64,000 nt of DNA from Bacteroidota bacterium (GCA_013377005.1 JACABE010000007.1:55963-119962); one strand, 5' to 3'. Counted from the first letter of the stretch, positions 28,860-38,280 are shown. Program-made: numbers and translations. Notes: a model not told the origin generated them from the sequence alone.

Positions 28860-30740
28860 TTACATTATACCCAAAAACTCCTGATAGGCTTTTAGTGTAG
28901 TAATTACATCCGATTTAACATGAATAAATTCATCAATACCCAAGGCTTTAAACGCCTCGATTTGTTCTTTGGGATAACCGGCTACAGTGATATTGATATC
29001 GGGATTGCCAGCTTTTAGAGATGAAGCAATGATAGGGACTATTTCGATGTATTCTTCGTCTGAACTACAAATAACAACAATTTCTGCTTTAGAATCCAAT
29101 GCTGCTTTTGCACCTTCTGCTGCTGTGCTAAAACCATTATTGTCAATAATCTCATATCCTGCACATCCAAAAAAGTTTGTAGCAAATGTAGCTCTTGCTT
29201 TGCGCATAGCCAAATTACCATAAGTTAATAAGAACACAGCTGGTTTTTTATTTCCCTCGTTTACATAAATTTCTGTAGCCAACCGAAGTTCTTCAAAAGG
29301 CTCTGCACCACGATATATCGTAAGCTTTTTGTATTTTGAAGGCTTTTCAGTAATGTCCTCTTCTGTTTCCTGAATTTTATCGAACATTGTTTCCGTTGAA
29401 TTAGGATATTGGTTGGTTCCCAAAATAGTTGTTTTGCGGCTCGACAATTCTAAATCACGAATTTGTGCAGTTTTTTCAATTTCTGTTTGAATAAATTCAG
29501 CTTTTACAGCTTCAGCAAAACCACCTTTTTCTTCAACTTTTTTAAAGAGTTCCCATGCAAAGCTTGCAATAGAATTTGTTAGATTCTCGATGTAATACGA
29601 GCCTGCTGACGGATCTACAATTTTATCTAAATAAGATTCTTCTTTAAGTATAATCTGTTGATTACGGGCAATACGTGTTGAAAAATCATCTGTTTCTTTA
29701 AATGGTTCATCAAAAGGAAGTATTGTAATGGAGTCGGCTCCGCCAATGGCTGCTGACATTGCTTCGGTAGTAGTACGCAACATGTTTACATAAGGATCGT
29801 ACACTGTTTTGTTCCACATAGAAGTGGTATTGTGTATAAATACCTGCATTGATTCTTTACGTTTGGGTTGGTATTGTTCTACAATTTTTGCCCATAACAA
29901 TCGTGCGGCTCTAATCTTAGCTATTTCCATAAAATAGTTTGACCCAACTGCAAATGAGAAAACAAAATTTGGTGTAAGCGTATCAACATTACAACCCTTG
30001 CTTATTAATTTATACAAATAATCATTGGCAGAAGCCAATGTAAAAGCCAATTCCTGCACAAGAGATGCTCCTGCGTTATGGAAAAAATGTCCGTTAACGG
30101 TAATTACTTTGAAATTTGGTAAAGACTTTTCGCATAGATGTAAGAGATATTCAGCTTCTGTTAAATTGTTTTCGAAAGTGGTATAGTAATCTCCATGTAA
30201 CAACAAATAGCTGGAAGGGTCAAAGTTTATGGAACCCCATACTTGTTTGCTATCAATATTATTTGCTTTGAGATACCCTAAAAACAAATCTAATGTTTGA
30301 GGATATGACCGAGATGAAATAAAATTGATTTTTACCTTGGTAACATCTATTCCGTTTAACAAAGCTGTAATATCTGCAGAAGTTTTTACTTCTTTTACCC
30401 TTAAACCAATAGAAGTTGCACCTCTTTTGATGGCATCCAAAGCAACTATATTTGCTTTTATAATATCATTGGCTTCAATATCCTGACGAATATCCCAGCA
30501 ATTATTGTTTGTTTTATTTCCTCTAATATAAGGAGTTTCGTTAGGATTGGCTTTCAGATACGAAAGGTTTTCTATATCTTCGGCTCTATAATATGGTTTT
30601 ACTTTAATACCTTCCAATGTTTGCCAAACTAATTTCTTTTCATAATCAGCACCTTTTAAGTCGGCATTAATTACAGCTTCCCATTCTTGAGTACTTACCG
30701 GAGGAAACTCTGAAAACAATTTTGCGTCTTTATTATCCAT
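28860..30740 (-). CDS. mutA: Methylmalonyl-CoA mutase small (beta) subunit
   Basis: 626 residues. The TIM-barrel half (KLVWQTLEGIKVKPYYRAED, IRGNKTNNNCWDIRQDIE, DPSAGSYYIENLT) is complete. The C-terminal flavodoxin-like half lacks the DxHxxG cobalamin ligand: that region reads YGNLAMRKARATFATNFF. This is the mark of the non-catalytic small subunit that pairs with MutB. The enzyme interconverts succinyl-CoA and methylmalonyl-CoA in propionate metabolism. mutB is not adjacent in either direction, although the mutase chaperone gene meaB is 6.4 kb away. Confidence 0.9.
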   Translation of the reverse strand: MDNKDAKLFSEFPPVSTQEWEAVINADLKGADYEKKLVWQTLEGIKVKPYYRAEDIENLSYLKANPNETPYIRGNKTNNNCWDIRQDIEANDIIKANIVALDAIKRGATSIGLRVKEVKTSADITALLNGIDVTKVKINFISSRSYPQTLDLFLGYLKANNIDSKQVWGSINFDPSSYLLLHGDYYTTFENNLTEAEYLLHLCEKSLPNFKVITVNGHFFHNAGASLVQELAFTLASANDYLYKLISKGCNVDTLTPNFVFSFAVGSNYFMEIAKIRAARLLWAKIVEQYQPKRKESMQVFIHNTTSMWNKTVYDPYVNMLRTTTEAMSAAIGGADSITILPFDEPFKETDDFSTRIARNQQIILKEESYLDKIVDPSAGSYYIENLTNSIASFAWELFKKVEEKGGFAEAVKAEFIQTEIEKTAQIRDLELSSRKTTILGTNQYPNSTETMFDKIQETEEDITEKPSKYKKLTIYRGAEPFEELRLATEIYVNEGNKKPAVFLLTYGNLAMRKARATFATNFFGCAGYEIIDNNGFSTAAEGAKAALDSKAEIVVICSSDEEYIEIVPIIASSLKAGNPDINITVAGYPKEQIEAFKALGIDEFIHVKSDVITTLKAYQEFLGIM

Positions 30741-30837
30741 CTTTTTAATTATTTAAACAAATCGATGATTATAAATTTATTAAAATCATTGATTTATGTA
30801 TGATTATTCCTGTTTTAAGGATTTACTTTTGAGTCTA

Positions 30838-30845
30838 CAAAAGTA
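30838..30845 (-). promoter_or_regulatory. -7 box TACTTTTG for mutA
   Basis: Minus-strand TACTTTTG, 97 bases before the mutA ATG. No cobalamin riboswitch features were seen in this leader. Confidence 0.35.
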
Positions 30846-30983
30846 AAAAAAAATCTTTATTAAAGTGTTATTTGCTGTTTTTTGCTTTCAAGAGAATTAA
30901 TGTATTGGGAATTAGAATGAAAATTAAAATCTGTTGAAGTTAATTTATTCTACTACTTGTTGCAGGTATTGGCTGAATTGTAT

Positions 30984-30991
30984 TAATTTTG
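30984..30991 (+). promoter_or_regulatory. -7 box TAATTTTG just before the hydrolase ATG
   Basis: TTG (30960-30962), 21 bases, TAATTTTG. The ATG at 30996 follows after four bases, so the message could be leaderless. Confidence 0.4.
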
Positions 30992-30995
30992 TGTT

Positions 30996-31769
30996 ATGGA
31001 ATTATTTTATAGAACTTATGGTGAAGGACAACCGATAATTATACTTCATGGATTGTATGGTATGTCAGATAACTGGGTAACTCATGCCAAGCTACTCTCA
31101 GAAAAATACAAAGTATATATTCCTGATATGAGGAATCATGGTCAATCAGGTCATAGTGATTTATTTAATTACAATCTGATGGCTGAAGATATTGGCGAAT
31201 TTATCCAAATGCACAACTTAGAAAACCCAATTATAATGGGGCATTCAATGGGAGGAAAAGTTGCCATGAGTTTTGCTCTTGATAATCCTAATCGGGTATC
31301 AAAACTTATTGTGGTGGACATGAGTATGCGAGCATATAAACAAAACGATTTTAATTATCAGCTTATTTATGCCCTACTGGATATTGATTTTACAAAAATA
31401 AAATCACGCAAGGAAATAGAAGAAAGACTTGATCAAACTTTGCAAAATCAACGCATTCGAATGTTTTTAATGAAAAATCTTTATTGGACAGACCAAAAAA
31501 TCTTATCGTGGAGATTTAATATAAAAGCTATTTTTGATAATATTGACGCTGTATTTGAAGGCATACAATCAACTCAGCAATTTGATAAACCTTGTTTGTT
31601 TATCAGAGGTGGTGAATCCGATTACGTTTCAGATGAAGATTTTACACAAATACAACATAACTTTCCACAGGCAATTTTAAAAACAATACATAAAGCAGGG
31701 CACTGGGTGCAAGCCGATGAACCCGAAATTTTTATGACAATTTTACAGAATTTTTTGATGAATACCTAA
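30996..31769 (+). CDS. Alpha/beta hydrolase (YbfF-like esterase)
   Basis: 257 residues, cytoplasmic. MELFYRTYGEGQPIIILHGL opens the fold, then DMRNHGQSGHS, nucleophile elbow MGHSMGGKVAMSF, acid region FIRGGESDYVSDED and catalytic His in KAGHWVQADEP. This order and spacing match YbfF-type esterases. The start is kept at 30996 because the residues before LHG are conserved in the family. It ends at a perfect shared terminator with the convergent envelope gene. Confidence 0.87.
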   Translation: MELFYRTYGEGQPIIILHGLYGMSDNWVTHAKLLSEKYKVYIPDMRNHGQSGHSDLFNYNLMAEDIGEFIQMHNLENPIIMGHSMGGKVAMSFALDNPNRVSKLIVVDMSMRAYKQNDFNYQLIYALLDIDFTKIKSRKEIEERLDQTLQNQRIRMFLMKNLYWTDQKILSWRFNIKAIFDNIDAVFEGIQSTQQFDKPCLFIRGGESDYVSDEDFTQIQHNFPQAILKTIHKAGHWVQADEPEIFMTILQNFLMNT

Positions 31770-31781
31770 ATCCTTATTAAT

Positions 31782-31820
31782 AAAAAATCCCAAAATACAA
31801 AATGTATTTTGGGATTTTTT
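31782..31820. terminator. Perfect bidirectional terminator
   Basis: 18-bp perfect stem (31782-31799 with 31803-31820) and a three-base loop. The A and T ends let it act for both convergent genes. Confidence 0.92.
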
Positions 31821-31837
31821 ATTTGCTCATTTATAGG

Positions 31838-32740
31838 CTAGTATCTTTCGACATTAATTGATGAAATAGCTGCGTCTAAACTGATATATATTTTATTAGA
31901 ACATTTATCGAAATCAGTTGTACGATATTTATCGTTTGTTTTTTCAAATCCGGCTAATTGTTTGCTTGATAAAACATTGTCACCTTCTAATTCACATCCG
32001 GAATTGGAAGGAATGTAAATCTTAATAGAAGAAGCTCCTGCTTCAATTTTAATATTTACTATAGGTTGTTTATTGCCAATTTTAAGTTTGATACTGGAAG
32101 CACCTCCATCAAAATCAATATTTCGGATTTTGAACGCTGTTAAATCAAAATTTACGTTGGAGGCTCCTGCTTCAAGGTCTAAATCCCATATTGGATTGGA
32201 ATTTAATGCCAGTTTTGTAGTATTGTTATTATGATTACTATTAATCTTTACAACATTGCTTTCTATTCCTATTTTTACAATTTTTGCACTGTCGTTGGTA
32301 GAAGTTTGTAAATCGTAATCGCCTATGTTTCCTTTACTCTCGAAAGCAATCAGCTTTTCGGTAGTTGCAGATATATTAAAATCGCCGGCAACAGCATCTA
32401 ATTTTAATAATGCCTGGGTAATGGTAGAGTCGTAATCTTCTTCTATTTTTTGCTCCTTCCAATTGGCTCTGTCGTCGGAATATTTCCAATTCCAACAAAA
32501 AGAATTACTACACTGATAATAATTGATGAGTAATACTCCCACTATTAAAGCTACTAATGATAAAATGAACTTGATATAGTCTTTAACCGGTATGAGTGAA
32601 ATACCCCATATTACTAACAAGAGAGGCCAAAGTTGAAGAATAGCAAACCAATTAAAATGGACAATATCCATGTTTTTCAGTATAATCATTATTCCGAAAG
32701 CTATTAAAACAATGCCCCAAAATATATTTTTGTATTTCAT
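31838..32740 (-). CDS. LiaF-like envelope protein (DUF5668 plus C-terminal beta domain)
   Basis: 300 residues. Residues 1-75 hold three or four hydrophobic helices of the LiaI/LiaF transmembrane type (GIVLIAFGIMIILKNMDIVH, WPLLLVIWGISLIPV). Residues about 105-300 form a repetitive beta-domain with recurring GASSIKL/GASNVNF units of the DUF4097/toast-rack type. In Firmicutes LiaF restrains an envelope-stress sensor; here the role is inferred from the PspC neighbours. Last gene of a three-gene minus-strand cluster. Confidence 0.75.
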   Translation of the reverse strand: MKYKNIFWGIVLIAFGIMIILKNMDIVHFNWFAILQLWPLLLVIWGISLIPVKDYIKFILSLVALIVGVLLINYYQCSNSFCWNWKYSDDRANWKEQKIEEDYDSTITQALLKLDAVAGDFNISATTEKLIAFESKGNIGDYDLQTSTNDSAKIVKIGIESNVVKINSNHNNNTTKLALNSNPIWDLDLEAGASNVNFDLTAFKIRNIDFDGGASSIKLKIGNKQPIVNIKIEAGASSIKIYIPSNSGCELEGDNVLSSKQLAGFEKTNDKYRTTDFDKCSNKIYISLDAAISSINVERY

Positions 32741-32760
32741 TTGTGGATAAGTTAAGTTGT

Positions 32761-33252
32761 TTATAAAATAGTGTCGTCGTTGCTTTTTTTATTACCTACG
32801 TTTCGCATTAATATAGTAATACCTACTATAATGAGAATAACGGGCCATAAGTCTCCAAAATCAATGTTTGGAACAAAACGGGCTATCAAAAATAAAATGC
32901 CTAAGGTAATTAGGATTAAGCCACCGGTTAAATTGCCATGATAGTTTTTTTTCTCTTTTTTGGGTTCAAATTGATTTTCCATGTTTGATGTTGCATAATT
33001 GTTTGTTGTTTCTGTATTTATTGTTTCGGCTGTTTCTGTAGATTTTGTTGCAAATGTTAGAATAGATGATTCGGGGATTACAATCCAAAGGATAATGTAG
33101 ATGAGTAAACCGCCACCGCCACATAAGGCAGCCATAACAAATGCAATTCTTACGATTACAGGGTCGATGCTGAAATGTTCGGCTAAGCCACCTGCAACAC
33201 CTGCAATTCTCCTATTAATAAAACTTCGGTATAAGGTTTTTTCTTGTGTCAT
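32761..33252 (-). CDS. PspC domain protein with LiaI-like C terminus
   Basis: 163 residues. The PspC domain spans about residues 5-60 (SFINRRIAGVAGGLAEHFSI, LIYIILWIVIPES), followed by a Thr/Asn-rich linker and a second membrane region of DUF5668 type (GGLILITLGILFLIARFVP, WPVILIIVGITILMRN). PspC senses envelope stress in the phage-shock response; the fusion to a LiaI-like unit matches the next gene's domain. It lies 20 bases from each neighbour. Confidence 0.85.
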   Translation of the reverse strand: MTQEKTLYRSFINRRIAGVAGGLAEHFSIDPVIVRIAFVMAALCGGGGLLIYIILWIVIPESSILTFATKSTETAETINTETTNNYATSNMENQFEPKKEKKNYHGNLTGGLILITLGILFLIARFVPNIDFGDLWPVILIIVGITILMRNVGNKKSNDDTIL

Positions 33253-33272
33253 TTTTTCTAATTAAATCAAAT

Positions 33273-33470
33273 TTATTGAAATGTTTGTGGTGTTTCAGGC
33301 ATCATGATCCAAAGTACAAGATAAACAATAAATCCTGCACCAAAAATAGCTGTTAATACAAATAGTATTCTTACAACTACAGGATCAATAACAAAATACG
33401 CTGCAACTCCTCCACATACGCCAGCAATTACTCTGTCAACACTACTTCTTAATAATCTTTTTGGTTCCAT
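33273..33470 (-). CDS. Short PspC domain protein
   Basis: 65 residues from the Met at 33470 (MEPKRLLRSSVDRVIAGVCG); an upstream Met at 33500 would add a charged extension not typical of the family. One PspC unit: amphipathic start, then a hydrophobic helix (VYLVLWIMMPETPQ). First gene of the envelope-stress cluster, 46 bases after a TAAATTTG box. Confidence 0.85.
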   Translation of the reverse strand: MEPKRLLRSSVDRVIAGVCGGVAAYFVIDPVVVRILFVLTAIFGAGFIVYLVLWIMMPETPQTFQ

Positions 33471-33515
33471 TTTGATAATTTTTATTGTTTGACGCTTCAA
33501 TTGATTTGTAAGTTA

Positions 33516-33523
33516 CAAATTTA
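33516..33523 (-). promoter_or_regulatory. -7 box TAAATTTG for the PspC cluster
   Basis: Minus-strand TAAATTTG upstream of all three PspC/LiaF-like genes. Their 20-base spacings imply a single transcript from here. Confidence 0.45.
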
Positions 33524-33758
33524 GTATTTATAAAATGAATTTTATAAAAATATAGTATTATTGATTGAAATAAAATAATCATGTTCCAATTGAATCACTA
33601 AGAATTATTAAAGTGCATTAATTTACAGTATTTCAGAATCAATATAACATTAAAAAACAAATAAATTTATTATAATATGTGTTCCGGTTCAGGAAAAAGA
33701 GTACTTGTTCAATTATTAATTCAAGCTTTTTTACCTGAAAATGTTATAAAATTAAATA

Positions 33759-34088
33759 TTATTCTTGATACTTAAAAGTAAACCGAAAATAAAATGTTTT
33801 ACCAATAACTTCATTATCAGTATTTACTTTTATTTTTTTCAACTCTGCTTTAACGTAATCCATAAAATCAGGACTGATAGAATTTATTTGACCTACAATT
33901 ATTTCGCCATTTTCATTTACCGAAAAACTGATGTAAACATCAGCTTCCAACTTTTGTGTTTTGGCAAATTCAGGATACTGCATTTTAGCAATAATAGTTT
34001 GTTTGAATGTTAATTCGTCATTACCAGCTTTCAAACCCAAGCTTACTGTAAAAAAGACAAATACTAATAAAATAACTTTGATTTTCAT
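33759..34088 (-). CDS. Small secreted TonB C-terminal-like protein
   Basis: 109 residues from the Met at 34088, which begins a signal peptide (MKIKVILLVFVFFTVSLGLKA); the longer frame to 34166 adds an unlikely leader. The mature part resembles the TonB C-terminal fold (YPEFAKTQKLEADVYISFSV then GQINSISPDFMDYVKAELKK). No membrane anchor or proline-rich spacer is present, so it is not a functional TonB by itself. Role unknown. Confidence 0.65.
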   Translation of the reverse strand: MKIKVILLVFVFFTVSLGLKAGNDELTFKQTIIAKMQYPEFAKTQKLEADVYISFSVNENGEIIVGQINSISPDFMDYVKAELKKIKVNTDNEVIGKTFYFRFTFKYQE

Positions 34089-34407
34089 TATATTAATTAT
34101 TAATGTGAATATTTTTAATGAATTTCTATTTATGACGACCCGATATTTATAAAAGTTACAAATCATTTCATTTTATTTTATTATTTTGACTTAAAATATT
34201 AAAAACCTTATATCTAGACATATTTGTAATTTGGGTTTAAATACGAAATTAAATAGCGCTGTAAATTATTCTGAAAGAATATATTTACAGCGCTATTTAA
34301 ATAAAACAAATGATAAGTAGTGGATATAATTTTATTGGTTTTGCTTTTTAGCAAATTAAGAAAATTATTAATTCCAGAAATTTTAGGGAAATTTACAATT
34401 AAAAAAA
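34089..34407. other. 319-base spacer containing one large hairpin
   Basis: The only structure seen is the hairpin at 34251-34298, listed separately. The remainder is AT-rich without supported genes. Confidence 0.5.
34251..34298. repeat. Near-perfect 22-bp inverted repeat
   Basis: AAATAGCGCTGTAAAT (34251-34266) is perfectly complementary to 34283-34298. Inside it TATTCT pairs with AGAATA around a GAA loop, with one bulged T at 34282. It lies downstream of a small minus-strand gene. It could be a terminator, but it lacks a clear T run, and its length is more like a folded RNA or a palindromic repeat element. Confidence 0.7.
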
Positions 34408-34602
34408 CTAGTTATCCCAAATTGCAACAAGTAGGAATTCGTCGGGATGTTTTTTATTATTCAAATCAAATACATAAACATGTTTTTCATTTCTGTAAAA
34501 CATAAACAAACAACTTTTATTAACCAACTCCATTTTACTTTTTTCTAAAAAATCTTTAGGATATGTTTGACCAATAACAAATTGACTATCTTCAGTATTC
34601 AT
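34408..34602 (-). CDS. Small hypothetical protein
   Basis: 64 residues from the Met at 34602 (MNTEDSQFVIGQTYPKDFLE). The longer frame to 34647 starts upstream of an exact TATCTTTG promoter box, so it is rejected. It is a soluble alpha/beta-looking protein with no recognised family. The good promoter supports it being real. It is divergent from nothing nearby and lies between dnaG and the TonB-like gene. Confidence 0.55.
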   Translation of the reverse strand: MNTEDSQFVIGQTYPKDFLEKSKMELVNKSCLFMFYRNEKHVYVFDLNNKKHPDEFLLVAIWDN

Positions 34603-34622
34603 TTTATTGATTTTTGTATCAG

Positions 34623-34630
34623 CAAAGATA
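34623..34630 (-). promoter_or_regulatory. -7 box TATCTTTG for the small hypothetical gene
   Basis: Exact minus-strand TATCTTTG, 20 bases before the ATG at 34602. Confidence 0.6.
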
Positions 34631-34835
34631 TGTAAAAGAAAAAGCAAAAAACATTTTCCCTTATTATTTTTTTGTTAAGATTTGTTAAGATTTTAGGGAG
34701 AATATCGCGTTTAGGCATGTTTTTTTTGAATAAACACAATAGGTATTGCTAAAAATAACATTTTCTTACATCAATATTATCTGGCATAAGACTAAAAAAT
34801 TCTGCTTTTTCTGAAAATATTTATTTCATCATTTC

Positions 34836-36794
34836 TTATCTGATGACGACCCTACCCAAAGCAGCAGATATCATTTTTTTTGCAGCTATTAATCGTTTTT
34901 GTTTTTCTATGAGTATAATAAAATCTTCGTCGTTGCCAAGTTCTTTAATTTCCTTTGCATTCTTCGCAAGCATTTCCTCTACTTTTTTAAGTTTAAACGA
35001 AAAAACAGAGTGATTTACAGATTGTTCCAAAACAATTGTTTTATCTTCGGTTGGAACTGAAATGCGATGCATATCCTGCCAGTTATCGCTCAACATATAG
35101 GGTGACGACAATAAATTAATGCTGGTTTTTCTGATATTGCTATCAGGATGATTGGTGAAATACTGGTCAGTTGGCAGGTTTCCGCTTTCTATAGCTTTTG
35201 TGTATTCATTAAAAATAAGTTGATACGTTTGATTGTTGAAACTAAATTCTTCGGAAACTATGTCTTTTACAATGCAAACAGCAACACTGATTTTGTTTGT
35301 AACTTCTTCCTTTTCTTCGTTGATGCTTTTAACATCCAATTCTTTGTGCCCAAAATTTAGCAACAAACGGATAATATCTTTTTCTTGATATTCAGCCTCA
35401 TCAAGTTCAATTTCGTCTGTTTGTTTTTCGGCGGCAATCATCGGAGCTTCAGGAAGCGGGGCCTCCCCTTCGTCCTCTAGCTTTTTTGATGCTTTTTTAA
35501 GACGTACTCTATTAAGCTCATGATGAATCTTCTCTTCAGAAAAATCAAGTTTTTGCCAACATTGCTTTACATATAATTCACGTATAAATCTATCATCTAT
35601 TAGCAACATTGTATTGATAAACTCTTTGAGAATATTTACTTTTTTTAAGGGATCATTACTAGATTCTGCTATTAATAAATCCAACTTAAAATGAATAAAA
35701 TCTTTTGCATTTTGTGTAATGTATTCCTGCACCACAGCCGAACGATTTTTACGGGTATAGGAGTCAGGGTCTTCGCCATCAGGGAAAAGAACAATTTTTA
35801 CATTCATGCCTTGCTCCAATATCATGTCGATGCCACGGAAACTTGCCTTGATGCCTGCGGCATCTCCATCATATAAGATAGTAATATTTTTGGTGTACCG
35901 ATTAATGAGTCGTATTTGCTCCGTGGTCAGAGACGTACCGGATGAAGAAACCACATTTTCGATACCTGCCTGATGTAAGGTAATAACATCGGTATAACCT
36001 TCAACCAAATAACAATTGTCCTGAGCAATAATGGCATTCTTTGCAAAGTTAAGTCCATAAAGCACCTTGCTTTTGCTGTAAATTTCGGTTTCGGGCGAGT
36101 TAACATATTTGGGCTTTGTTTTATCCGAACTTAAGATTCTACCGCCAAAAGCTATAACTTTGCCCGATAAACTATGGATAGGAAACATGACCCTGGAACG
36201 GAAACGATCGTAATGCTTGTCGTCTTTATCAATGCTAAAACCCGATTTTACCAATTGACTTATTTTATAGCCGTTTTTGATAGCATATTCGGTAAAATCA
36301 TCCCATTTGTCCAAACAATAACCCAGCTCAAACTTCTTAATCGTATGATCGGTAAACTCTCTTTCTTTAAAATAAGAAAGTCCGATGGCGCGCCCCTCTT
36401 CAGTATTCAGGAGGTTGTCAACAAAATGTTTGTGGGCAAAACTGGTAATGGTAAACAGCGATTCTTTTTCGTCGAGTGCGGCTATTTGATCTGCAGAAGG
36501 AACTTCTTCCTCAATTTCGATATTGTATTTATTTGCAAGATGCCTGAGTGCTTCGGGATAAGAAAAATGCTCATGTTCCATCAGGAAATTAACCGAATTT
36601 CCTGCTTTTCCGCAGCCAAAGCATTTAAAAATCCCCTTTACCGGCGAAACCGTGAAAGAAGGCGTTTTTTCATTATGAAACGGGCACAAACCGATAAGGT
36701 TAACACCTCTTTTGCGAAGCGAAACATATTCGCCCACAACATCTTCGATGCGAGCTGCTTCAATAATGGTTTGTATTATATCCGGACCAATCAA
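34836..36794 (-). CDS. dnaG: DNA primase
   Basis: 652 residues. The zinc-binding domain has C37, H40, C58 and C61 (CPFHNEKTPSF, FKCFGCGKAG). The catalytic TOPRIM core contains LVEGYTDVITLHQAGIENVV and ITILYDGDAAGIKASFRGID, and the C-terminal region binds DnaB. It makes RNA primers for replication. Monocistronic, driven by a TATCTTTG box 18 bases upstream. Long antisense open frames across this gene are shadows. Confidence 0.97.
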   Translation of the reverse strand: MIGPDIIQTIIEAARIEDVVGEYVSLRKRGVNLIGLCPFHNEKTPSFTVSPVKGIFKCFGCGKAGNSVNFLMEHEHFSYPEALRHLANKYNIEIEEEVPSADQIAALDEKESLFTITSFAHKHFVDNLLNTEEGRAIGLSYFKEREFTDHTIKKFELGYCLDKWDDFTEYAIKNGYKISQLVKSGFSIDKDDKHYDRFRSRVMFPIHSLSGKVIAFGGRILSSDKTKPKYVNSPETEIYSKSKVLYGLNFAKNAIIAQDNCYLVEGYTDVITLHQAGIENVVSSSGTSLTTEQIRLINRYTKNITILYDGDAAGIKASFRGIDMILEQGMNVKIVLFPDGEDPDSYTRKNRSAVVQEYITQNAKDFIHFKLDLLIAESSNDPLKKVNILKEFINTMLLIDDRFIRELYVKQCWQKLDFSEEKIHHELNRVRLKKASKKLEDEGEAPLPEAPMIAAEKQTDEIELDEAEYQEKDIIRLLLNFGHKELDVKSINEEKEEVTNKISVAVCIVKDIVSEEFSFNNQTYQLIFNEYTKAIESGNLPTDQYFTNHPDSNIRKTSINLLSSPYMLSDNWQDMHRISVPTEDKTIVLEQSVNHSVFSFKLKKVEEMLAKNAKEIKELGNDEDFIILIEKQKRLIAAKKMISAALGRVVIR

Positions 36795-36812
36795 TGTTTG
36801 TTTTTCTTTTTA

Positions 36813-36820
36813 CAAAGATA
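36813..36820 (-). promoter_or_regulatory. -7 box TATCTTTG for dnaG
   Basis: Exact minus-strand TATCTTTG, 18 bases before the dnaG ATG. Confidence 0.6.
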
Positions 36821-37058
36821 TATGTTTGGCAATAATTTTTAAGTTTTATTTTAATATTTTTAATAGGATCAACGATAATATCTCTTCTAAGTTACAAAGT
36901 CATAATTAAAATAAATGTAATCTTAAGGCTGCAACGTTCAAAACGGAATCTGATTTTATTGTTATGATTGCCTTTTTGATGCCCAAACGCTATTTAATAA
37001 CAATCTTTTGTTCACAATTAAACTATTTGCAACTTTCAAACCTTATTATAAATAAGTG

Positions 37059-37066
37059 TATTTTTG
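37059..37066 (+). promoter_or_regulatory. -7 box TATTTTTG for meaB
   Basis: TATTTTTG, 65 bases before the meaB ATG. No TTG at the preferred spacing. Confidence 0.4.
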
Positions 37067-37131
37067 CATAAAAAGCAAACATAGATTAAAGAAAAAGGAT
37101 AATAGATTGATAATCATTTTACAATTGAAAA

Positions 37132-38235
37132 ATGGAAGAAAATAAAAAGAAAATTCAATCGGCACTCAAAGTTCAGGAAGGAATTGAACAACCTTCATCT
37201 ATTAATCCTCAGCTAATAAATACTTTAAAAGGAAAGCACAAACCGGTTTTTACAGTCGATGAATATGTAGAAGGAATAATAAATGGCAACCGTACCATAT
37301 TGAGTAAATCCATCACTCTCATAGAAAGTTCGTTGCACGAACATCAACAATTGGCACAATTGATTATTGCCAAGTGTTTACCCTATGCCGGACAATCAAT
37401 AAGAATAGGTATAACAGGAGTACCTGGTGTTGGGAAAAGCACATTTATAGAAGCTTTAGGTAAATACATTTGCAATTCTGGTCATAAACTTGCAGTATTA
37501 GCCATAGATCCCAGTAGCGAGCGATCCAAAGGGAGCATTCTGGGTGATAAAACCCGTATGGAAGAACTGTCAGTAGATGCCAATGCCTTTATACGTCCTT
37601 CACCCTCTGCAGGTTCATTGGGGGGAGTTGCACGCAAAACCCGCGAAACAATTATTTTATGCGAAGCAGCCGGTTTTGATACTATTTTTGTAGAAACAGT
37701 TGGCGTTGGACAATCTGAAACCGCTGTACATGCTATGGTCGATTTTTTTCTGTTGCTAATGCTTGCTAATGCAGGTGATGAATTACAGGGCATTAAACGA
37801 GGTATTATGGAAATGGCAGATGCTATTGCTATTAACAAAGCAGACGGCGAAAATATAAAAATGGCTTCATTGGCAAAGGCACAATATAAAAATGCACTGC
37901 ATTTATTTCCTCCTACCGACTCAGGCTGGATTCCCGAAGTTGCCACCTGTTCTGCTTATACCCGTGAAGGAATAGAAAATATCTGGAATATTATTAACGA
38001 TTACAAGCTATTTACAAAAGGGAATCAGTTCTTTAACCTCAAAAGACAAATACAGGCAAAACGCATAATGTTTGAAACAGTTAACGACTCTATCAAAGAT
38101 AATTTCTACAACAGTAATGTAGTAGCTGCTATGATTCCAATACTCCAACAAGCTGTATTGGACGACAAAATCAGTTCCTATGTTGCAGCACAACAATTAC
38201 TTGATGCTTACTTTAAGGATAAATCAATATTATGA
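37132..38235 (+). CDS. meaB: Methylmalonyl-CoA mutase-associated GTPase
   Basis: 367 residues, formerly called ArgK. A G3E GTPase that gates cobalamin loading into methylmalonyl-CoA mutase and protects it. Walker A GVPGVGKS is at residues 96-103, with VLAIDPSSERSKGSILGDKT, VETVGVGQSETAVHAMVDFF and the NKAD base-recognition motif following. The N-terminal arm and C-terminal dimerisation helices are complete. It supports the same enzyme whose small subunit (mutA) is encoded 6.4 kb upstream. Confidence 0.94.
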   Translation: MEENKKKIQSALKVQEGIEQPSSINPQLINTLKGKHKPVFTVDEYVEGIINGNRTILSKSITLIESSLHEHQQLAQLIIAKCLPYAGQSIRIGITGVPGVGKSTFIEALGKYICNSGHKLAVLAIDPSSERSKGSILGDKTRMEELSVDANAFIRPSPSAGSLGGVARKTRETIILCEAAGFDTIFVETVGVGQSETAVHAMVDFFLLLMLANAGDELQGIKRGIMEMADAIAINKADGENIKMASLAKAQYKNALHLFPPTDSGWIPEVATCSAYTREGIENIWNIINDYKLFTKGNQFFNLKRQIQAKRIMFETVNDSIKDNFYNSNVVAAMIPILQQAVLDDKISSYVAAQQLLDAYFKDKSIL

Positions 38236-38280
38236 ATCTGACTTCAAACTTAAACTGTTACACTTTTAAATCTAATATTA

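Larger units (their letters stand above)
36795..37131. other. 337-base divergent dnaG-meaB spacer
   Basis: It holds a -7 box for each gene (listed separately). Nothing else was supported. Confidence 0.5.

Noticed and set aside
33677-33775. 32-codon frame starting MCSGSGKRVLVQLL
   Set aside because: Too short, no promoter box of its own, overlaps the end of the minus-strand TonB-like gene.
36174-36842. 222-codon plus-strand open frame opposite dnaG
   Set aside because: It is antisense to the clearly real dnaG, with Phe/Cys/Arg-rich composition and no domain. A shadow frame.
37482-37946. 154-codon minus-strand frame opposite meaB
   Set aside because: Antisense to a complete MeaB with all motifs; Ser/Ala-rich shadow translation.
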